In this document: positions 58,486-64,000 of the stretch, piece by piece | How the letters are laid out: each line of letters starts with the position of its first letter | How positions within the stretch are numbered: position 1 is the stretch's first letter | Assembly: GCA_008638375.1 (NCBI GenBank) | Contig: CM018033.1 | Span: 10,423,880 to 10,487,879, forward strand | Length of the DNA stretch: 64,000 nucleotides | Direction: 5' to 3' | Source: Nyssa sinensis | Lineage: Eukaryota > Streptophyta > Magnoliopsida > Cornales > Nyssaceae | Position numbers and translations under genes: made by a program | The notes under the pieces: generated by a model | Seen by the model: only the letters and a program-made list of their open reading frames with translations | Database searches by the model: none | Told to the model about the DNA's origin: nothing

Positions 58486-59107
58486 TAGATTTGTACATGT
58501 GTTCTGATTGGAAAAGAGTGTGGCCTAATGAAGTGTTGACATCTCAACTTTTAAGCATGCGGCCATAGGATTTTATATAGGTTATGTATATATCTTGTGA
58601 AAAATATAGCATAAAAGTTTTGCAGCCAAATTGGCTATTCTTTTTGGGCATAAGATTCTCCCCCTTTTTTGGTCTTGGGTTCAAGACTTTCGGCCAACAC
58701 TTTTGTCCTTTTTTTATCTCTTTTTCTCTTTTTATGCCTTTTTGGCATTTTGGGTGTGTTTCTTGAATTTTCGAAGTTGTGTTTTAATTGTCCTAAAATC
58801 TATTGGTATTCTCCCAATGTTTTTTATTCTCATATGTTTCACCTACACACCGTTTATTTTATTTTTGACACGTTACATTGTGTTTAGTTTATACCAAAAA
58901 CATATTATATTTATCGAAAAATTCTTGGTTAAATTCATTTTGTTCGCGTATCGCGCTAATTTCGCCCAATTGCACTTCGTGCACTAATTTTCATGTTTAC
59001 AAGCTACTAATTTTTAAATTTAAAATGCCTAAAATTAATATGTAATTTATTTCATAAAAACTGGCATTAACGTAAACTACTTTGCCTAATTGGGTTAGGA
59101 TATTACA

Positions 59108-59123
59108 TCATCCCCTTCTTAGG
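59108..59123 (-). other. Polypurine tract of the chromodomain element
   Basis: On the minus strand 'cctaagaaggggatga' immediately precedes the 3' LTR start. It confirms that the LTR at 55317-59107 and the pol relic belong together. Confidence 0.88.
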
Positions 59124-59149
59124 AAAGTTTGGTCCCCAAACTTAGCATA

Positions 59150-60792
59150 CCTCATAACGTGAAGAGTTGTGGATATTTGGCACGAATTTCATCATCTCGC
59201 TCCTAAGTGGCTTCTTCTATTTGGTGATTTCTCCACAGTACTTTTACCAGCGGAATAGTTTTGTTATGCAAAACCTGCTCCCGGCGGTCTAAGATCTGTA
59301 CTGGTTGCTCAACATAAGTCAAATCCTCTTGGACATCCAGGGGCTCATGCTCCACCATTTGGTCCGGATCGTGCAAGCACTTCCTCAGCATAGAGACATG
59401 GAAGACATTGTGCACATGTGCCAATTCTGATGGTAGGGCAAGTCGGTATGTCACCGGTCCAACTCGATCTATGATCTTAAATGGTCCGATGTAACGAGGC
59501 CTTAACTTCCCCTTTTTCCCAAATCTCACCACACCATTCATAGGTGACACTTTCAAGAACACCTGATCGCCCATTGCAAATTCTAGCTCTCTTCTTCTGG
59601 TATTGGCATAACTCTTCTGGCAGCTTTGAGTTACTAGTAGGCATTGCTTGATCAGCTGAATATCTTTTGTTGTCTGCTCCACTATCTCTAGGCCAAACAA
59701 TTTCCTTTCCCTTACTTCTGTCCAGCATAATGGAGATCAGCACTTCCTGCCGTATAGTGCTTCATACGGTGCCATGCCAATACTGGACTGATAGCTGTTG
59801 TTGTACGTGAACTCCATCAGCGGTAACTGTTCCTCTCAACTTTCCTTGAAGTCCATGACACAAAAGTGTAACATATCCTCCAAGGTTTGAATCATTCTCT
59901 CGGACTACCCATTAGTCTCTGGGTGGTAGGCGGTACTGAGACTTAGTTCTGTGCCCATTGCTCTCTATAGGTTACCCCAAAATTAGGACACGAATCTTAG
60001 GTCTCGATAAGACACTATAGAAATTGGGACCCCATGCAACCGAACAATTTCCTGAATATATAGCACTGCTAAACACTCTAATGTCTGGGTCGTTTTGGTT
60101 GTAAGGAAGTAGGCTGTCTTTATCAATTTGTCCACGATCACCCATATAGAATCACACCCATGTGGAGTCTTGGGTAACCTTGACATAAAGTCCATAGTGA
60201 TGTGCTCCCACTTCTATACAGGTATCGAGAGTGGCTGCAAAAGTCCACTGGGCTTCTGATGCTCAGCTTTGACTTGCTGGCACTTGACACATCGTGCTAT
60301 GTACTCAAGGATGTCCCTCTTCATCCCTGACCACCAATAACTACTTCGAACATTGCAGTACATCTTAGTGTTTCCTAGGTGTATGGAAAACTTCGAGTTA
60401 TGTGCCCCATCAAGGATCTCCTCTGTAATCTCGGGCACATTTGGCACACAGATTCTATCTCGAAAACGTAACACCCCATCTCGGACAACAAATTCTGGAT
60501 TCCTTCCTACCTCAGCATCTTCATAGAGTTTAAATAACTTTTCATCTTGGGACTACAGTTCTTTGATCTTTTCCACAATCGTCAGTCCGACTGTCACATT
60601 GGCAAACATTGCCCCAAAGTCTGGCAGTACCACCTCTATCTTCATCATTTCTAACTCTTTTATTAACTCCCGTTGTGTTGTCAATAAGCAAGCATGACTC
60701 CTTGATGACTTCTTACTAAGAGCATCTACCACCACATTAGCCTTCCCCAAGTGGTACTGTATGTCGAGCTCATATCCTTGATCAATTCCAAC
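59150..60792 (-). pseudogene. Chromovirus pol relic: RNase H end, integrase, chromodomain
   Basis: On the minus strand the order is as follows. The RNase H C-terminus comes first ('YELDIQYHLGKANVVVDALS', about 60760-60700). The integrase zinc-binding region (60474-60214) has 'HNSKFSIHLGNTKMYC...CVKCQQVK'. The integrase core follows from 60195 ('MDFMSRLPKTPHGCDSIWVI', 'VRLHGVPISIVSYRDLRF') through 'ELSLSTAYHPETNG'. Last are the C-terminal domain ('[20 protein letters not shown]', '[20 protein letters not shown]', '[12 protein letters not shown]') and a chromodomain-like end ('[14 protein letters not shown]', '[12 protein letters not shown]'), about 59350-59200. The usual SDRD of the core reads SYRD, so a catalytic Asp is lost. 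Five or more stops sit at former Trp, Gln or Arg codons. The 5' part is cut off by the LTR at 60793. Confidence 0.9.
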
Positions 60793-63700
60793 TGTAATAT
60801 CTCGACCCGGGATGTGGCATATATACCGAAGTAGACCCAGGTCGAGTAGTGTAATACTAGTTGTAACCAAACATGAGTTCCGAATAAAATAGAATAATTC
60901 CAATTAAGTCCAAAGAGTCAAATAATAATACCGAACTTTGACCAAGTCAAAAGCATAGTTCCAAAAATAAATCGAGACCAAAAACAGACCAAGAATAATA
61001 TATCCTAAAATATACCCGAAGCATCGCAATGAGTAATATACAGTGATGGGCACGTAGTTCGAGATGAACAGTGAGAGTTACCAATAGAGCAGTTACGATA
61101 TTTAAATATACGAGAAGTAGTTACAAGCAATCCCGAGTATCCAATGGTACCATACAATAAAACCCGAGCGATATGAAAAATTGTGCACGTAGGCCAGTAC
61201 ATGCCTCGATATACGTGCATAGTGCATTTTAATAAATACAAGAATATATATATATATGTATATATAAAAATATATACAAGTATATATATATGCAGTTATG
61301 TATGTACATGTCTTATATAAATATTTGTATTAGTATAAATGGATATATATTATATATATACATATAATAAAATGCAGATTTATTATATATATATATAAGC
61401 ATGCAAAGAAGCAGCAAAGAAAAGAGAAAAGTAAAGAAAGAAAAGAAAACCAAAAAGAAAAAGAATAGAAAAAAGGGAGCATGGTGTAGCGTGTGGTGTG
61501 TGTTTAAAGTGAAATGAAGAAGGAGGAAAAAGAAAACAGAAAACAGGAAAAAAAAAAGTAGGAAAGAAAAGTCAAGAAAGGGGGCATGTGGGTAACGTTA
61601 TAGCAGGAGAAAAAGAGAGAATAACAAAGGGAAAGAAAGTCGGTGCAACAGGTGGTATGTATACATAGGTGCAGGAGTAGCGTTACAGTAGGAGAAAAAT
61701 GAGGAAAGAGAGAGAGAACTGAGAGGGGCGGTGCTTGGTGTGTAAGTATATATCATGTGAACGGAGTTAGAGAAAAATAAAATAAGAAGTCAAGAAATTT
61801 TGAGAAACCAGGAACCAAATAAACCGTGAAGAATTGGAAAGTTTAGAAGTAGGAAACAAGAAGAAAAAAGGAATGAGAAATAGAAAGAAAAATGTCAGAA
61901 ATTTACTGTATATTCAAGTTTCAAATTTGCTAGTTTTTTTGTAGAATTTCTTAAAGCTTAGAAAGAATTACATGGTTTTAAAGAGCATGAAAAATGGTGA
62001 ATTTAGGGAGAAACCACAGCCATTTGGTTAAGAAATGAGGGAGAAAAATCAATTTAAAGTTTGAAAAAAAATTCTGGGTCATTGGGTTTTTGATCGATTT
62101 AGCTTGTTTTATGAATTGGGAATTGTTTCCCATAAGTACAAAAACTTGTAGGTGAAATTTGGGCTCAAATTTATGGCTAAAAAGCCATGAAAAAGTGAAA
62201 ATTCAGTTCGCCGAAAAATTGGGATAGCTTGCCGGAGTTGGCTGCAAATCCATTTTTTGAGGCCTTCTAATGACTGAAACTGAATTTCGAGGGTAAATAT
62301 GGAAAGCCCATGAGGAATAGAAGATAACCCAGGTGGTCAGGTGTTATAAAATCGCCAAAAAATAGCCGACATCGCCGGAGAAGATGACCAGCACATGGCT
62401 GGCTAGAAAAATGGTGCAACGTGCGTGTTAGGTTTTTTTGTGATTTTGGGCCATGGGTCAGGTCGGGTCGACCCGCCCATCCACCCATGGGTTAGAACCA
62501 ATATAGGTGTAGCATGAGAGATTTTTAAAAGTTTAAAAAAATGGTGATTTGGGGCTGTTTGGATACAAAAATAGTAGATGGAAATTTAATTGAAAATGAG
62601 AACAAGGATAGCTTATCCAAGGTTTAGAAGATATCCGTTGTTTGGCTATTCCAAATTGGAATAGGAATTTATGATAATTAGACATTGACCTAAAATTTTG
62701 GATAATTAGATTTTGACCCCAAGTAATAAAATAATAATTAATTTAAAAGGAAAATTACTAAAATGGCCCTAAGTCGAAAAGTAGTTAAACGAACTCCAAT
62801 TAAAATAAAAGAATAGTAAAATTTTATTATTTTGAGAATTCCAAACTCAACCGTGAAGTCTGATTTGTGAAGAGAGGTCTCGAAAAGTAAGAACCCATAA
62901 AAGTGCAAAATGACCATTTTGCCCTTTTTAGTACCGAAGTCCAAATTGAATTCTGCGAAAGCCTAAATCAACTTTGTTCGACATTCCGGATTCAATAGTA
63001 GAGTCTATTTAAGTAAAAGAGATACCAATATTAAATAGACATAAAATTTGATGAATAGCATGAGTTATATAGACTGAGATGAGTTTCTTGAATCATAGGA
63101 ACACCAAGAGAAAAGGAGAAGGCGGTTTGACCTTCTAGACAGATACAGAAAGAAGTAAGTCATCTCTGATCTCTTCATGTGTTACCTTCCAAGCCATGTC
63201 AACAGTTTTTCATATATCACTTTTTGTATTCCATACATACTAGAATTGTTAAGCCACATTGATATTGTCTTATCATGTGGGAAGCATTTATTGATTTCTA
63301 TTTATATCTCGATCATGATTTTGTACACTTGTGCACGGATTTATTATACACTTGTACCCAGGGTCAAAAAGGGCCAACCAGTTATATTCTTAGCAGCTCA
63401 GATTACTATAGTCCCAAAGGGGGCAATAGTTATATTCTCGCTGCTAAGAACAGTTATGTTCCACATTTATACTCTTCATGGAGGTAACATGATCCTGATA
63501 TATTATTAGTGCCGGATTTGTGCTCAGTCACATCTCCATCTGATGCTAGTTATGACATTCGGGTCCAAGTTCCGAGTGAAATAGTTTCTATATTGCTATA
63601 CGAGGCATGGCACACAGCAGGTTACAAAAATAGTTCACATTGCATACAGAGCAGTATTCATACAACTCGAGTGGAACTAAATACGAGTAAAACAGTATTC

Positions 63701-64000
63701 ATACAACCGAGTGGAACTGAATACGAGCTCAGGGGGTAGCTAGGCCCCGTAGTTATTGCATCAACCAGTTTTGATATCATTGTCATTTATTGATTATCAT
63801 AACTTAATCATATTATTTCATTATGAATGATCATGAGATTTCACAGATTTTTATTGAGTGCATATGATTATGCTTGAGACAGCTCATGACTATAGCAGTA
63901 TGATTATATTTTCAAACAGATTTTCCTTGATTTATCATTTGAGATACCTAACATTTGATATTCATTGATGAGTACTATATTTCTTGACTGGCTAGCACAT
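60793..64000 (+). mobile_element. Plus-oriented LTR running off the right edge
   Basis: It starts TGTAATATCTCGACCCGGG directly after ccaac (60788-60792, the expected TSD), inside the RNase H relic. AT microsatellites (61240-61400), a GA-rich tract (61400-61780) and degenerate subrepeats (62740-63010, with 'atgaccattttgcccttt') follow in the order seen in the other large LTRs. An exon-like block lies at about 63099-63150, after 'gaatcatag', with the peptide-like 'NTKRKGEGGLTF' and a 'gaa|gtaagt' donor. A 42-bp duplication lies at 63651-63730. The right end is outside the window, so solo versus full element is unknown. The open stretches at 63177-63739 have no homology. Confidence 0.75.
61240..61400. 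repeat. (TA)n-rich microsatellite cluster
   Basis: Several (ta)n runs are separated by short 'tgtatg' and 'aagtat' spacers. They sit at the position occupied by AT microsatellites in the other LTRs. Confidence 0.88.

Larger units (their letters stand above)
55317..59107 (-). mobile_element. 3' LTR of a chromodomain Ty3/gypsy element
   Basis: The LTR is 3,791 bp. On the minus strand it starts TGTAATATCCTAACCC at 59107, next to a PPT, and ends 'ttctgggtcgtgaca' at 55317. From LTR start to end it has AT/AC microsatellites (58440-58485), a CT tract (58320-58345), a pol III box-like module (57185-57310), subrepeats (56850-57070) and an exon-like block (about 56653-56588). That block follows 'gatttatag', has the peptide-like 'IKGKGEGGLIPLEGRKKHF', and ends 'gag|gtaagt'. 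An acceptor 'tttttttttcag' lies near 55684. It resembles the solo LTR at 1548-4518. Confidence 0.9.

Noticed and set aside
58631..58987. 118-codon Phe-rich frame resembling a membrane protein
   Set aside because: It is T-rich U3 sequence of the chromodomain element's LTR. Three overlapping frames look equally hydrophobic because of composition.
63177..63739. Two consecutive open frames of 110 and 76 codons
   Set aside because: They have no homology and lie in the intron-like part of a large LTR. The second contains a 42-bp duplication.

Overview
This window is a block of intergenic repeat DNA from the nuclear genome of a flowering plant. It is AT-rich and contains Ty3/gypsy gag, protease, reverse transcriptase, integrase and chromodomain fragments, primer-binding sites of the plant tRNA-iMet type, many LTRs of 1.2 to 6.2 kb, and long tandem arrays. 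Nearly all coding matches carry stops and frameshifts. I see no intact host gene, tRNA, rRNA, CRISPR array or bacterial feature. The species cannot be fixed from the sequence; a repeat-rich eudicot is my guess.

Layout. The oldest layer looks like one or more Tat-lineage Ty3/gypsy elements on the + strand. Their pieces are a protease-region relic (5705-6350), an integrase C-terminus (13985-14515), two antisense pseudogenes (a DUF7745-like one at 14800-16400 and a plant-mobile-domain one at 41166-42850 with its tail at 20023-20431), a tandem array (43977-45000) and an LTR (about 51544-54055). This layer was repeatedly invaded by a different group of Ty3/gypsy elements with large LTRs that start TGTAAyAyCC and end near GGGTCGTGACA.

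Seven insertions are bounded by matching 5-bp target-site duplications (TSDs). They are solo LTRs at 1548-4518 (cctac) and 45227-51450 (acatc), a palindromic composite at 16787-19952 (aaagt), and a four-deep nest. The nest consists of a gag-only element at 20432-41160 (gtcca), whose 3' LTR holds a solo LTR at 20725-31994 (actac), which holds a solo LTR at 24125-31665 (gttag), which holds a solo LTR at 26485-30546 (tatag). Two partial autonomous elements, both on the minus strand, complete the picture: a truncated gag-RT element with its PBS and 5' LTR (6958-11041), and a chromodomain element with 3' LTR, polypurine tract and degraded pol (55317-60792). The latter is cut by another LTR that runs off the right edge (60793-64000).

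Most notable observation. The LTRs of the gag-only family contain what looks like a small split gene. A roughly 80-codon exon, rich in Lys, Glu and Gln, is followed by a short second exon with a basic tail and flanked by splice-like sites. It is present in both LTRs of the gag-only element and in a separately inserted solo LTR. Between the two insertions, most codon differences in the best-conserved stretch are synonymous, which suggests that the reading frame was under selection before insertion. Several other LTR families here share the small exon, a strong donor, and an intron ending at a conserved acceptor, some with a hairpin just upstream.
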